64,000 nt of DNA, taken from positions 1-64,000 of the forward strand of contig JAAPAO010000132.1 of the NCBI GenBank assembly GCA_013115145.1, given 5' to 3'. The stretch comes from Perkinsus chesapeaki (Eukaryota > Perkinsozoa > Perkinsida > Perkinsidae). Positions 43,701 to 57,624 of this stretch are shown here, piece after piece (position 1 is the stretch's first letter; every line of letters begins with the position of its first letter). Position numbers and translations under genes: made by a program. The notes beneath the pieces were generated by a model, which worked only from the letters and a program-made list of their open reading frames with translations, was not told where the DNA came from and made no database searches.

Positions 43701-44787
43701 AAACCTGACATGAATGCCTGAACGAGGAATTGAACCAGAGACCTTACGGATAGAAGCTCGGGGTTGTCCAATGCTAAGCTAGCCAGCTGTTGAACACTCG
43801 TGTGCATAGTCGCCGAGAACAGCAAAGTCTGCCTCTTTGGTGGAAGTGCCTCCAGGATAAGTTCGACTGTTCGCTTGAAGCCCAAGTCCAATATCCTATC
43901 ACCGTCCAACTATATAACTCCTCAACCCTACCCGGCTACCTATCAGCCTCATCCAGTACCAACATTTGTACATTAGAAAGGTCACTGCCAGCGGTCTCCT
44001 CTATATGCTGCAGCAGCCGACCCGGAGTGCAGACGACAATCGACAAGGAAGGAAACACTTTCTGCTCCTCTTGGAACTTCCTTCCGCCAACAACACACCC
44101 TGCCGAGAAGTCATGGTGGCTGCCGACCTGCTGTAGAACTGTGAAGATCTGCGCGGAAAGCTCCCGCGTAGGGGATATCAGCACAGCACCTGAGCATCGA
44201 TTCCACTCCCCGATACGGCTACCAGTGGGCTTACCAACACCATCCTCCGCGCTCCATCTTTGCCGATAGAGCTTCTCCAAAACAGGTATTATGAAAGCAA
44301 GGGACTTGCCACTGCCCGTCCTAGCTTCCCCAAGAACCTATATAGACTAAAGTAACGTGCTGACGCCGCCGACGCGATGGCATACGTCTCGGCCTGCTAA
44401 GGCATAGGGGATGGCACTCCTTTGTATGGGGGTCATCTTGGTAAAGCCATGGTCCTTGAGACCTAACTGAGTCTTCCTTGATATAGGCAGCTCACTAAAG
44501 GCATTGCCAGTAAGTACAGGGCCCAACGCTGAATCAACAACACTATCAATAATCGAAAGGCTATGAACACTACTTCGTCTCTGCTGCTGAGGCTGCTCCT
44601 CCTCCTCACTGTGAGCACTACCGTCCACTATACCCCGACGACGCTCGAATTGATCGACACTCTCCCCCTATAATAGCAGTGAGATATAACACTACTGGGG
44701 AGGGCGACTTACTTCCCTAGGACACTCGATGATAAGTCTGTTTTCCAAGTCAGCTATCTCAGCATCCTCTCTATGCCTTAAACCCAT
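40742..44787 (-). CDS. DEAD-box RNA helicase, DDX10/Dbp4 family
   Basis: A many-exon minus-strand gene. The helicase core in order: [19 protein letters not shown], the Q motif [12 protein letters not shown], motif [78 protein letters not shown], then in the second lobe [20 protein letters not shown]. The phrases [10 protein letters not shown] and GSHHDFSAG are specific to Dbp4/DDX10, which releases U14 snoRNA during small-subunit ribosome assembly. The C-terminal third is charged, with Glu/Asp-rich and Lys-rich stretches, ending [14 protein letters not shown] before the stop at 40742. ATG 44787 ([18 protein letters not shown]) is a likely but unproven start. Confidence 0.85.
43705..43747 (-). 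repeat. Intron of the DDX10 gene built on a tRNA T-arm-like sequence
   Basis: Read in the gene's direction the 43-nt intron begins GTAAGGTCTCTGGTTCAATT and continues CCTCGTTCAGG, ending CATGTCAG. The first 25 bases match the variable loop and T-arm of a tRNA, including a B-box GGTTCAATTCC (43726-43736). The donor GTAAG is part of the tRNA-like sequence. Upstream coding sequence [11 protein letters not shown] ends exactly at the donor. Confidence 0.65.
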
Positions 44788-45124
44788 TCTACGGTGCTCC
44801 CCTTTCTCAGATGAATCTGAATAGACTTATTAAAAGTAACCATGAAAATGCATTTAAGGTTTCTTCCTCCTCTGGGAACGTATTCTTTCATCAATACATT
44901 TGTCATGTCCCTGCATTAGGGACCATCTTTGGCCCTCGAGGATTCCCCAAAGACTGAATGAACCCCCTCAAGTACCCACTAAGTGAGCTTGCTAACATCC
45001 TTCAGCGGTCAAACGAGGAGGCAACTCCAGGAAAATCAAAGCTGATAGAATGGCTCTACATCTCAAGCAAGTAGTTCTGCACGTAGTTCTCTCAACAGCT
45101 ATGGCCCTATACTGTGAGCCCAGA
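44788..45124. other. Spacer between DDX10 and the ankyrin gene
   Basis: This should contain the 5' leader of the DDX10 gene. A possible additional 5' exon of DDX10 in frame with MGLRHRED runs a few codons upstream to an AG near 44820. No independent gene was seen. Confidence 0.4.
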
Positions 45125-47080
45125 TCACCCACAACGCTTATTACCATGTCTGCCCTTTCCTCCCTTTCCTTTTCCTTTGCCCTTCCCTTTACCCTTCCCC
45201 TTGCCTCCCTTCCGTCCTGGCTTACTGCCACTATAATGCTTTGTAGAAGGCTGTGCTGCTGCTGCCTGTGCTATGGCCATATACAATGACACTAATACCA
45301 TTTAATACCACACTTGAACGCAATAACATTCCCAACATAGCGGACAACACCTTCAGTAAGACACCAACGTAGGCAGGTCTCATGGCTCCTTTGTCCCCCC
45401 CACCGCAGCAAGCAGCTTAAGCATCTCCACACCCTCCGACCGTCCTATTCACCACTGCCCGCCTAACAGCCCTCACTGCAGTACCTTCATTTGCCAGCAG
45501 CCTAGCATGATCTACCGCCTTCATCCCTCCTATATCGATAGCATTGTCACTAAGACACCCTTGCTCTAGCAATAAATCAAGTAACTGATCACAGCCATAC
45601 CGTAACCTCCGCCGAAACTCTCAACCTTAGGAATGCCGCTCTTCACAGCGTCTATCAGTAAGCTGCCCGGAGGCCGCCTAAGATGCCTGATATCCAAGGA
45701 AGCCCCCGCTGCTAGTAACGTCTCCACACACTCCACCTTCCCAAGCATAACAGCAATACTCAATGCCGTACCTGAATCCTATCCAAGCTCCACAGACATC
45801 CCTAGGCCCTACAGGTATTTAAAGTGTCCTCTGAGCCCTGTGGTAAGGCGACTCTGGGCAACAATGCGACTGTATCAATCTCAGCACCAGACTCCCAAAG
45901 TGTCCGAATCAACTACAAGCTGTTAACTACTACCCTCCCGCCCTGGTAGCTACCTTGTCATGGCCCGCAGCTGCTGCTAGGATAATAGGAACTGCTCTGG
46001 GCTCCAATATGGGGGATCTTACAGGCTCGGGCGATACAGAGTCAAAAGCACCATTCAAGTCAGCTCCGGCCTTTATGAGAATTTGGGCCACTTTTGGGTC
46101 ATCCTTTCTGCTGGAGCACAAAAAACACCTGCGTACTGCTGTATCATGGATAATCGACATATCGGCCAAACCACAGATAATAAAACCAACGATCAAGCTT
46201 ACAAAGCCGCAGTGAGCTGGTCACGAGTAGGAGCCCTCCTATCTATAATATCCTCTATAACACTATAAAGCTGCCTATCACAGGCATCCAATAGTACCTA
46301 AGAGGCTACTGTACACCTTGCCTCGTTAAACAGGCTTCACTTCACTAACAATGCTCGTTGCGTTATCTTTAAGGATTCTATCTACGTCATCTGATACCCC
46401 TCCGTCGACCATCTCCTTATACGTATATTTAAGCCCCACTGTCCTTACCAATAACTCCACCTATCAACCCTATCAATTACCCCATTTATCAACGTCTCCT
46501 TACCACAGAGCCATGCCCAGCCTTAGCCGCCAGCATTATGGCCGTATTGCCCTTCATACCGTCTCTAGCATTAGAATCTATTCCTGGTACAGACAACAGT
46601 AGTTTGGAGACCTCCAAATGCCTAAGTCTGAGGATCGGCATAAATCCGGGCCGGAATGCTACCCTTGCGAGGCTGCATGCATTAAAGGTGTTCGGCCCCA
46701 CTCATCAACCTCATTCACATCTGCACGCACGCTCAAAAGATACCTATCCCGAGGTCACCTCCGCACTCTGAAGAATTGAAGCTCCCTACTTGACAACAGG
46801 TAAATGGCCATAGTAGGCTGCTTCTATTAAAGCAGTACGGCTATGTCTTCCCCGCTGCCTAATATCAGCCCCTTGAGATTTATGCAGTTCCATAACAACA
46901 TCTACGTTGCCCTTTGCTGCGGCCCAAACCTACGTGCATGGACTTTTCAAGCATCAACCTAAGATTCCCCTTTAATACCAGCCTTTCCCCCGCGAATGGA
47001 TCAACACCTCCAGTCATCTCTCCACTCTGCATCTTTAATAGAGTCTGTTGATGGCTGCTATCATTAATGCTTAAGGACAT
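45125..47080 (-). CDS. Ankyrin-repeat protein with Lys/Gly-rich C-terminal tail
   Basis: ATG 47080 starts MSLSINDSSHQQTLLKMQSG. Ankyrin segments follow through many short exons: NTAIMLAAKAGHGSV (about 46510-46550), LRHLEVSKLLLSVPGIDSNA (about 46600), DPKVAQILIKAGADLNGAFD (about 46070) and GKVECVETLLAAGASLDIRH (about 45710). The last exon encodes QPSTKHYSGSKPGRKGG and then alternating Lys-Gly pairs, ending near a TGA at 45125-45127. The basic tail resembles nucleolar or RNA-binding tails, so a nuclear role is plausible but unproven. Exon borders are approximate. Confidence 0.7.
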
Positions 47081-47623
47081 CTAAAACCAAATTCAGGGCA
47101 CCTAGCCTTATACAAAAACCGTCGATCCTCCCAGAAACGACTCGCTGTCGTTTCCTTGTTGATGCCTTTTAGAAAGTAATAGGCGGGGATAAGAAGAGCC
47201 CATAAATCGGAGATATACGATGGAAAAACGTCTGTCACCCTAAGTTGAAGTTAACAGCGGAGCGAAGCGTTTCGTGTTTACCGATTTCAACTCGATCGAT
47301 CTGGGAACTAGTTAATCTTGCGCTCTTGAGTGCTTCATCCAAATATTCAGCCTCAGCATGTCGATCGTTCATCAGGATACTATCTTACATACTTCCTAGC
47401 ATCTTTTATCAAATTAGATCCTTTGGAGGTCGATCGGTGGTCGCAGTGGAGCTCCTGTTACTTTCCTTTAATTTGCGATCATCCCCCTATTGATACGCTT
47501 CCCCCTAACAGGTGCTCTATAGCAGTAGCGCTTTTGCAGACTACTTGTGATTCGCTAGGGATTGTTGGTATCTTTCATCAGCTTTTGATTCCCGCTTGAC
47601 TACTCCATCATTTGTAACACCAT
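47081..47623. other. Divergent promoter region between the ankyrin gene and MAPK
   Basis: 543 bp between two divergent start codons. No coding exon was seen; a plus-strand frame at 47245-47599 has no domain. It presumably holds both promoters, but no defined element could be recognised. Confidence 0.45.
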
Positions 47624-49131
<1,508 letters not shown>

Positions 49132-49673
49132 GGGGACAGCGGCATATATGTTATATACCACCACTATCATCTTCATATTTAGGCCAGTAGACTGGTCATT
49201 TGACAACTTCAAACCAACAAAGAGATTATTACAAAACTACGTCTACTGCGAATGTGCCCGCTTTCATCCGGGGCTTATTCAGCGGGATTCCAGTCTATTT
49301 CCAAGCAGGTGAGAAGCATGGATCAAGCTAAGATATTTCGGTCTTTTATCAGGGGGCTAGATGTGGCTCTACAAGAGTACGGTTTATTGTAGCTGTTGTT
49401 TACGGTGGCCTTATTATTTTCGCCAAACCTATCACTACGGCGGCCACCTGGCCAATATAATGTGTACATTTCACCTGCTCCTCCTCTCCCCTTATTATCA
49501 CATCCCCCCAGCCTAAATAGGTTACGCCACCTATGAGGCGCGACCATGGAGAGGCCATAGTCCAGCAGCAGCAGCTGTATTAGATAATGCATTTAATGAT
49601 CATCATCTTATCATCATTTGCATTGGGTTTATTCTTGAACAATTAGGGGATGGAATAGAATTATAAACAAGTT
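49132..49673. other. Intergenic region
   Basis: Between the MAPK stop and the start of the Ap4A phosphorylase-like gene, both on the plus strand. A minus-strand frame at 49323-49592 shows no domain. No exon is supported. Confidence 0.45.
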
Positions 49674-50642
49674 ATGTCTAGTTCATCATCAACTCACCAG
49701 CTAGTCACTCCCCTAGCTCCATCGCATCGGTCGCTGGTCACCCTCGCCGCCGCAGCAGCAGGCACTGCGATGCTTGCAGGCATCTGGTGCTATAAACGAC
49801 AACACCGGTGCGCAATACTGGACGAGGACTACCCGCTTGATGGCTTGTCCGATGCCGACCTTCGTAAGAGGATAATGGTACAGGAAAAGAAGGCTAAGAG
49901 ATATGGGTCGTTGGTCTCGGTGCCGACAACGGAGCAGTTTGTTGGTGGGGGCTGGGTTAAGGTAGCGGAGAGCTTGAAGTGGAAGCCTAAGGGTTCCAGC
50001 GCGACCAAGAGGAATCCGTTCCTGCCCCCCTACGAGCCGGGCCTTTGTGTGGGTGATCTGGAAGAGACAGGTCATCGCTTGTTATTAAATAAATACGCTG
50101 TGATGCCGGGCCACTTGCTGGTTGTTACTAAACTATACTTCAATCAAAATGATTCCCTAACATGGGCAGATTTAAAAGCAGTACATAGGGTACTAGAGGC
50201 ACTAGGGGACAAGGCTGTGGCCTTCTTCAATCATGGCCCGCAGTCGGGCTTTAGTCAAGGACATAGGCATATACAGGTAATAGCGAACCTAGTTACTTGT
50301 CATCCGAGGTTCCTTGGAAATATTATATATCATTTATTATTTTGTTAGATTGTACCTAATGTCGAGTATCCATTGGAGGAAGATTACAGAGAGGGTGCTC
50401 AACTAGGATTTAAATACACTACAAGGCCAACCGCCACCGTTGATGCGATTGATTCGGTAAAAGGCCCTCAATGGGGTTCGAACCTGCGACTCTTTCATCA
50501 GGCTCTTAGTGAGTTGGGTTTGACATGGTCTCCGGACAGCAGCTTCAATATGCTTTGGACGCTGAATGGGCCACTGGTGGTCATCCCTAGATCAAGAGAC
50601 GAGACCAAGGAAGGAGGCGTTGGAATAAACGGCGTCGGGTAG
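49674..50642 (+). CDS. Ap4A phosphorylase / ATP adenylyltransferase-like HIT-superfamily enzyme
   Basis: Exons 49674-50276, 50349-50456 and from 50502. The start is ATG 49674; a Ser-rich stretch and a hydrophobic helix (SLVTLAAAAAGTAMLAGIWC) suggest an N-terminal membrane anchor or targeting sequence, unusual for the family. Diagnostic blocks are NPFLPPYEPGLCVGD, HRLLLNKYAVMPGHLLVVTK, and the catalytic region FFNHGPQSGFSQGHRHIQ, corresponding to the Ap4A phosphorylase HxHxQ active site. LGLTWSPDSSFNMLWT and GPLVVIPRSRDETKEGGVGI follow. The enzyme splits diadenosine tetraphosphate to ATP/ADP. The end is uncertain: a donor-like GTAG occurs at about 50640 and the usual last 20-30 residues were not located. 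Confidence 0.82.
50457..50501 (-). repeat. Intron of the Ap4A phosphorylase gene with a tRNA T-arm-like core
   Basis: A 45-nt intron (GTAAAAGG...CATCAG) whose reverse strand reads AAGAGTCGCAGGTTCGAACC followed by CCATTGAGG, the variable loop and T-arm of a tRNA. The B-box-like GGTTCGAACC lies at 50475-50484. Coding phase is preserved across it: TVDAIDS joins to ALSELGLTW, so it is a true intron. The tRNA-like sequence is inverted relative to the gene. Confidence 0.65.
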
Positions 50643-51658
50643 TTGAGAGAGAGACTTTCGTGTTTGGGTTTCGGGTTTTTGGAACTGGATTGTCGTGAAG
50701 TGATACGAGCGGCGGTCGTAGTTCTGAAGCATATCTGGACGTCCGGTGCCCACTGATAGTGGTTGGGCTCTTTTCTACTGTATATCAGCGCCGCCCTCAG
50801 CCGAGCAATTCAGCCGTGGTGCTGCTCCACGTTGCTTCATATTGATCGATAGGTTATGTGGTCAACAACGGATTAGGTTACTGTCGATAAGTCAGCGACC
50901 GATTTCGCTGGGTGGGGTTCAACTATCATGGTTCTTAAATCTACGTAACAAAAAGGACTGGAAAGCCTTCTATTGGCCAATCAATTGGGCGCTTGTAGCC
51001 GATGCCGAGTTTCCGACTAACCACATCGATACTCAATACATATGTTAGTCAGTAGGTTATATAACTGAATAGTATTTCGTATACCATTAGGACTTACGAT
51101 GAGCTCGTCTAAGCTGATAAATGTTTTCATTCTGTTTAGGTTTACCGGTTCCCTTTTCGTCAAGACAGCTTCTCAACTGAATACTGTGAGGCAGTTAAGA
51201 GTCCTTGGCGTAATAAGGGAGGGGTTGGGGGGGCGTGCCTTGGGGTACTGTGGATGAAGGATGGGGGAGGACAGGATGTACATTATGAGGATGTGATTAG
51301 AGAGACAGTTAAAATAATATTTTAGTAATTGATTCAAGTAATTGTTTAGTTTATTTCTTATAGCATTAGCTCAATTGAAATTTAATTTTCGTAAATCTAA
51401 CTTCATGAGCATCTTCGGCCAACTGCTACTTTGATTTCATCTTCAACGAAAGGATATCAAAGCTTTTGTTTTGGCCTAGGAAACGGTGTTGTGAGTAAAA
51501 CTGATTAGGTACTCCGCGAGGTAGGCATACGGGCCGCCAAGCTGTGAATAAGATACCCTCCCACTTATTGTCATCAAACCACTGTCAATTACAGTTGTAC
51601 TACTAGTAATACTGGTCAGTTGATATTAAACTGTTTCCTATATACGCAGAGTGTTGAG
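50643..51658. other. Intergenic region with no supported exon
   Basis: Could contain the last exon of the Ap4A phosphorylase-like gene and the 5' exon(s) of PPKL. A plus-strand frame at 50746-51048 is open but unrecognised. AT-rich stretches occur at 51300-51400. I could not establish splice joins. Confidence 0.35.
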
Positions 51659-54600
51659 CTTGTCAAGCATCGGGAGTACTCTCTTCAGAGTATTAATTTA
51701 AGGTGGAGTGTTGTTGACCTTATAGGAATGGAAATAGAACAGCAAATGGGGCAAGTGCCTCTGCCTCGGTTTGGGCACACTTGTACCCTTATCGGTGAAG
51801 CCAGGGTTGTCTTATTCGGTGGAGCTACTGGTGATACTGGAAGGTACTAGTTAGGTTTAATAAGACGTTTGCTGAAGTACGGCTAGATACAATATTACTG
51901 ATGACACTTACGTGCTCAACGTTGAGTCTAATGTATGGAAAAGGATTGACATGCGGAAAGACTATAGTAACAGGTTTGGGTTGGGAAGCATAACTGATTT
52001 TGTATTATTGCGTAGGTTCCCCAACACCAAGTCCAAGAGCTGCTCATGCGGCTGTCTGCGTTGACCATATGCAACTGGTAGGTTATGGGTCATGGAGTAT
52101 CTTTTTTATAGAAGTTTTCATTGGCCTTGGTAACGTTGGCGAGAGCCAGGCCCCAGCTGTCTCTTCGCTCAACAATACCGTCCCGTAATACATAGGTTCG
52201 GAAAGATATTACACCCCACTATGCACTTGACACAACATTTCCGCCAATTTTGAATCAGAATTGAGGATCTATGAGTGTCAAAGATTCGATATTTCGAGTT
52301 TTCTTGGTTGGTCGGTTGTGTTGTTGGTATTATTACAATCTTTAGGTTGTCTTTGGTGGAGCTACTGGAGGCGGCAGTCTCAGCAATGATGATTTGTAAT
52401 AATCAACATCACCACCAATAGCAGTATCGCTCTAATAGCAGTGTGGTAGGTATCTACTGGATTACCGTAATGAAGATAGGCCCGAATGGGTGGCTATACC
52501 AGTGGGGAAGGGCCCAACCCCGGGGAAGCGGTAATGCTCTAAGGAGTTATCATTACTTTAAGGCTTCCTCAGTTATGGCCATACTATGGTATTTCATAAG
52601 CCTGTATTGATAGTGTACGGTGGGAACAACGGCACAGTAGGCAACAGCAGCAGCCTGTCCGCGGGTGGGGACAGCAGTTTTGCGTGCTGGTTTAGGAAAC
52701 ATTATCGGACGTATGGATACTCGATGTGGATCGGTCACCCTTCTTGTGGAATAAAGTTGAGCCTGTTGGTGGTGGGAAGCCTTCACCTCTTCCCAGAGTA
52801 AGTTATGTTCGCTCTTCTGTGGGCCTGCGAGGGGACAGGGTAAAGTTTGTTGGGTAACCTCTGCAGAAATCGACAGAAATGATGATCAGCGCCGAATTCG
52901 CTGTGGCTTTATCTTAGCATAGAATGCAGAGTCCTAGAAATCCTCCCCACCGTTTGACTTATTGAGCAACTGACTGTTCTAATCCCAATAAGTCAGTCTA
53001 CTGTCACCCATCCGTTGGTGATAGCGTCTTTGTAAAACACGTCCATGCTTAGGCGTATCACTCGGCCGATGTTTGCCGTGAAGGGCCAGCCACAGGTATG
53101 ATGGTGGTCTTTGGGGGTCGAACAGGAGACAACCAATCGCTTAGTGATGCATGGGGGCTTCGACAACACAGGGACGGCAGGTGGGCTGCTGGTGTATCGG
53201 TCACGTGTCACCTGGCAGCTGTGTTCCTTTTAGGTGGGATTGGGTTGAAGCTCCCACTAAAAAAGGGGAGCCCCCGGAGCCTCGATTCCAGCATGTCGCA
53301 GTCTTTGCTCATACAAAGCTTATAATAGGTAATGACCGGATGCTTATCACTAACGTGTATCCCCATGCAGTTGGCGGCCGGTCTGGTGATGTGAGCCGTT
53401 CACTGGCGACATGTGTTTATGATACAGAGCAATGTGAATGGCGAGAGATCCCAAGCGTTGAACGCTTCCGGCATGCCACGTGGATGCTGGGGCCTTTACT
53501 CTTCTCGTAAGGTGGCTTTGTTGTTTCCCGCACTGGCACTAGTGTGGGAGATCAGGTACGGAGGGTTCAATCACGTGCATCCATCAGCTCCAACCAACGA
53601 CCTTCAGCTTTTGGACATCGAACGGGTGCGTCATGAGGTTTCGATCTCCTTCTTCCTCATCTGTGGTGGCGCAGGCGATGGGGCTGGTTTTACCGAGAGC
53701 CGCTGTACCTCCTCAACCACCTCCGACTGTTATACCTGAACAACAACAACACCAACGAGCAGCAGCAGGAAATAATTATGACTCTGTGATGGCTGATGCG
53801 AGACCACAGCAGATGGATTATGTAAGTGGCTATGAGGCGCGCTTTGGTGACGTATCTCGTAAACCCAACATAAGCCAGCCGATGGTTCACGCATTCGGAA
53901 GGAACGTACCGCCTGCTTACTGCTTGGTGTTGGGACACGATTCTTGGTGTAAATGATGGAGGGTTCCAAGGGGCGATATAATCTTCTATAATGGGCAAAA
54001 TTATGGAAATATGAAAAGAAGTGAGCTGAAGTGCCTGGCATCATTTCAGAGTTACCAAGGAGCACCACGGCCGCCTTCGTCCGGTCGGTCATCCCAATCT
54101 CCATCAGTGCTCAGAGAGACCTTAGAGCAACAGTCCAAGTCAGGCATTTGGAGCCAGATAGGCGCACCAGCGTTGGCAGATAAGGTTTATATAGCAAGTG
54201 ACCGGGACGCTTCTTCTACTGTGAGTCGATCTATTTGAGGGGCCTGTGAAATATCTAATTTGGTCAGGTGCATCAAATTGGTCTAGATGCTTTGGGAGAG
54301 GAATCAAAGCGGATTAGACCGCCCGGATCGCGACCGACAGTAACCCCGACCAGGGCACGGCCATCCGATGAAGGATCCCTACATCACTTTGTAAGTTTGT
54401 AGTTACTGATAATAATAGTAAAAATATAAGTTAGTAGGATAGTTATTATCAATAATAGCATTACTGATGCATTCTTATATCACCAGCTTGCTTCCTTGCA
54501 CTCAACGTGTGAAATGAGTGGGGCATGAGCACATAGGAAATGAAATATCGGACACCTAGATTCCACACAGCCTTCATGCTCAGCTGCTACCTGCGCTCTA

Positions 54601-56663
54601 CTCTTGGTGTAAAGGTTCTACATGCACAATCCGATTCATTAGTCCCTACTGTTCGTATAGGTGGGATTTGTATGCTACTCTGTCAGGTGATTGAGCAGCT
54701 TCTTCGGCCGGATTCCTGGCAGCCAGATGTTGACCCAAATAGGTTTCTGTTGCAGCCCTCAGAGGTGAGGCAATTGTGTAAATCAGTACTGCAGTTGTTG
54801 AGGAAGCAACCAATGGTAACGATACAGTATAGTTGCCGGTGCTATAGAAGAGTAGGTGTTGAAATTGAGGGCGCCCATTAAAGTATACGGTGACATCCAC
54901 GGACAGTTCCTGGACCTTATGCGCCTCTTCCAAAGGTAGGCGCCTGCTCCACTTATGCCTCCCCGAACGCCTCTTTTAACGACTTCATACAGTCTACTTC
55001 GTCTGCTGCATTTTTCTGTCTCCTCTCCTCCGATGCTGTCGGTCGAAGCGTATGATTGTTGGTCGGAGGATGGGAAATGCTTACCGTTTCTCCTCAGATA
55101 TGCTGCCCCTACTGATGGACCGGGTGGGGATATCGATGCGATGGACTACCTCTTCCTTGGGGATTATGTTGATAGAGGATCCTTCTCTTTGGAGACGATA
55201 TGCCTACTGTTTGCCTTGAAAATAAAGTAAGCATCATCACGAACAGTGCAATAATGGTCAAAGTCGTTGTACTGTAGCAAGTGGACGAGCTCGCTAAGTA
55301 GAATTATAATAGTCTTAGTACTAATAATAACTATATCCATCATTTATGACAGCCACTATCAATACCTTTGAGAAGTTCGATCGAGTCATTATCTTGATTA
55401 TCGTAGTAATGATTGGCACAACTGTATGGATGAATATCACCAGTAGTGTGGTATCGTTGCTCTTAATTGTTCCTATTAGCTGCATAGTAGCGGTTATAGA
55501 TACCCGAATCAAATCCATTTAATACGGGGTAACCATGAGGACCCAGCCATCAATTCGACATATGGTTTTCGAGATGAGTGTAAACGACGTTTACGAGATG
55601 ACGTCGATAATGATCCCAACTGCAGCTGGGCATGGTTTAACAAGGTGAGCCTCCTTGTTGTTATTCGTCTCTATTACCTATCCCTCAGGTATTTGAGTGG
55701 CTGCCGTGTGGTGCTGTTATAGAGGATAGAATACTGTGTATACATGGTGGGATTGGTGGTAGCATCGATAAGGTAAAGAAGAAGAAGAAGAAGGCATCAT
55801 CATCCTGTTACAAGGGTATTTAATGATTAGGTGGAACAAATAGCTAAATTGGAACGTCCATTGGTTGTAGAGCAAACCCCCATGACAGCCGTTGATCAGC
55901 AGGTTACCGATTTATTGTGGTCAGTATCTGCAAATGGTTAAATAGTTGTACGTGATGTTCGCTGGTAGGTCGGATCCTACCGACTCGGATGATATTTACG
56001 GCGTTACTTCAAATGAGACTAGGGATCCCGATGGCTCCGGTCACATAGTAAAGTTCGGACCAGACAGGTAGGATTAGAATCCGCTGAGTCTGCCGTTGTA
56101 AGCCTGCCCTCAGAGTTGTCCAGTTTCTAGAGGAGAACGCTCCACTGACTATGATAATTCGGGCACACGAGTGTGTTATGGACGGTTTCGAGAGATTCGC
56201 CGACGGTCGACTTATAACGCTTTTCTCAGCGACAGATTACTGCGGCCACCACAAGAATGCCGGTACTTGACATCGAACGTTGTTTGACACTTTTGTCGAT
56301 ATTTCCTGCTGCCAACAGGTGCATTACTTTTTATTCGGCGTGACTTGACAATAGTACCGAAGCTCATATATCCTGTGGACCGGGCTAGTCTAGGATTTGG
56401 GGCCCATGATACTCCACCACCACAAGGAGCAGGCATGCAACGTTTGCAGAGAATGCAGTAAGTCGATCATTGCATGATCGTCCATTTGGGTCAGTGTTTA
56501 TCTTGGCAGGCCTAATTGGGATGCTTCTATAACAAGTGCTAGGCCACCGACCCCACCGCGGCCGAGTCGTGAAGCACACACGCCTCCGGGAATGCATCCT
56601 TTCTCTCATAACCATCCTCAAGAAGCAATACCTCTACCCGCGGCAACGGCTGCCTGGACGTAG
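51659..56663 (+). CDS. PPKL: kelch-repeat Ser/Thr protein phosphatase (BSU1-like)
   Basis: A long multi-exon gene. The N-terminal half has kelch repeats: [20 protein letters not shown] then GGATGD (51765-51835), [18 protein letters not shown] (52020), [17 protein letters not shown] (about 52345), [19 protein letters not shown] (52565) and [20 protein letters not shown] (53270-53330). A Gln/Pro-rich linker follows (53670-54370). The C-terminal PP1-like phosphatase has [61 protein letters not shown] and LFSATDYCG, so all metal-binding motifs are present. It ends in a Pro-rich tail (stop 56661-56663). PPKLs occur in plants (BSU1) and alveolates. The first exon was not found, so 51659 marks the first recognised exon. 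Confidence 0.87.
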
Positions 56664-57624
56664 CTACTCTTATATCACTGTAACACTAACCAGTTGTCAT
56701 TACTATTGCTGCTGCTGCACTGTAAAGCGTACCGAACCTAAGCACTAAGCCGCACTACTGAGGATGGTGATGTATAAGCACGTCGTGACCTATTCTGACT
56801 CTTTTATTATTGCCTCTAATTTGCCTCTTCTATTATACATTGTTTAGCTGGGGGCGTTGGAAAGTATTGCGGATATAACAGGTGTCGTCTTTTCAGTTGT
56901 CAATGTTCCTTATTTATATAATACACAATAATTGTTAAATATAGCTGATAGTAATACTTCTTCTTCTTGGCACCTCGAGGTGCATCTGCCCGATCAGGCC
57001 TGGTCCTGGTAGTTCTTGTATGGTTACTCTATGAGAAGCTACTCCACTCTACTCCTCTTCACGTTGTGGCCGATTACGGTGCTCAATGAGGACACTTTAA
57101 AGAAGCTTTTGCTGACACTTGATGGTTGGCGGGGGCCACCGACTGTGGAGCTTCTAGATGATATCACGCGTAAGCAGCATTCGCTGGCAAACCATATACA
57201 GTGGTAGCGGTCTAGAGTATCGAGGGGCCTATCATATTTTAGTCAGTTTAGCTTACTTAGTAGGGCTACTTACGCGGCACTAGGCATGTTGAAGCTGGGC
57301 AATCATCCTTGATACCCGATCATGTACAATCGTTATGACCATTATGTCAGATCATCAGAGAACTACCCTGGAGTCTCACCCGAGAAGGGTTTCTAAATCT
57401 AGTTTAATTATAGAGTGACGACACTTTCTCCGATACCTTCATAACGAGCACCCCTCATAACTTAGTAGACGCAACAAATATGTGTTATTGTCGAGACTGG
57501 GCTAACAACATTATAATAATGTTGAAAGGCAGCTTTTGAAAAATAGCTCTATATTCCCTCACGGGAGGCAGGCTTAACTCAAGGAGCGAGGGGTCTCCAC
57601 AGGATCGAGCAGTCTGGGCCTAGA
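56664..57624. other. Convergent intergenic region
   Basis: T-rich after the PPKL stop. A plus-strand frame at 57016-57207 and scattered short frames have no domains. It probably includes the 3' UTRs of PPKL and of the minus-strand secreted protein. No gene was seen. Confidence 0.45.

Noticed and set aside
50430-50520. A tRNA gene at the GGTTCGAACC motif
   Set aside because: The motif lies in a 45-nt segment flanked by in-phase coding sequence, too short for a tRNA, and best explained as an intron.
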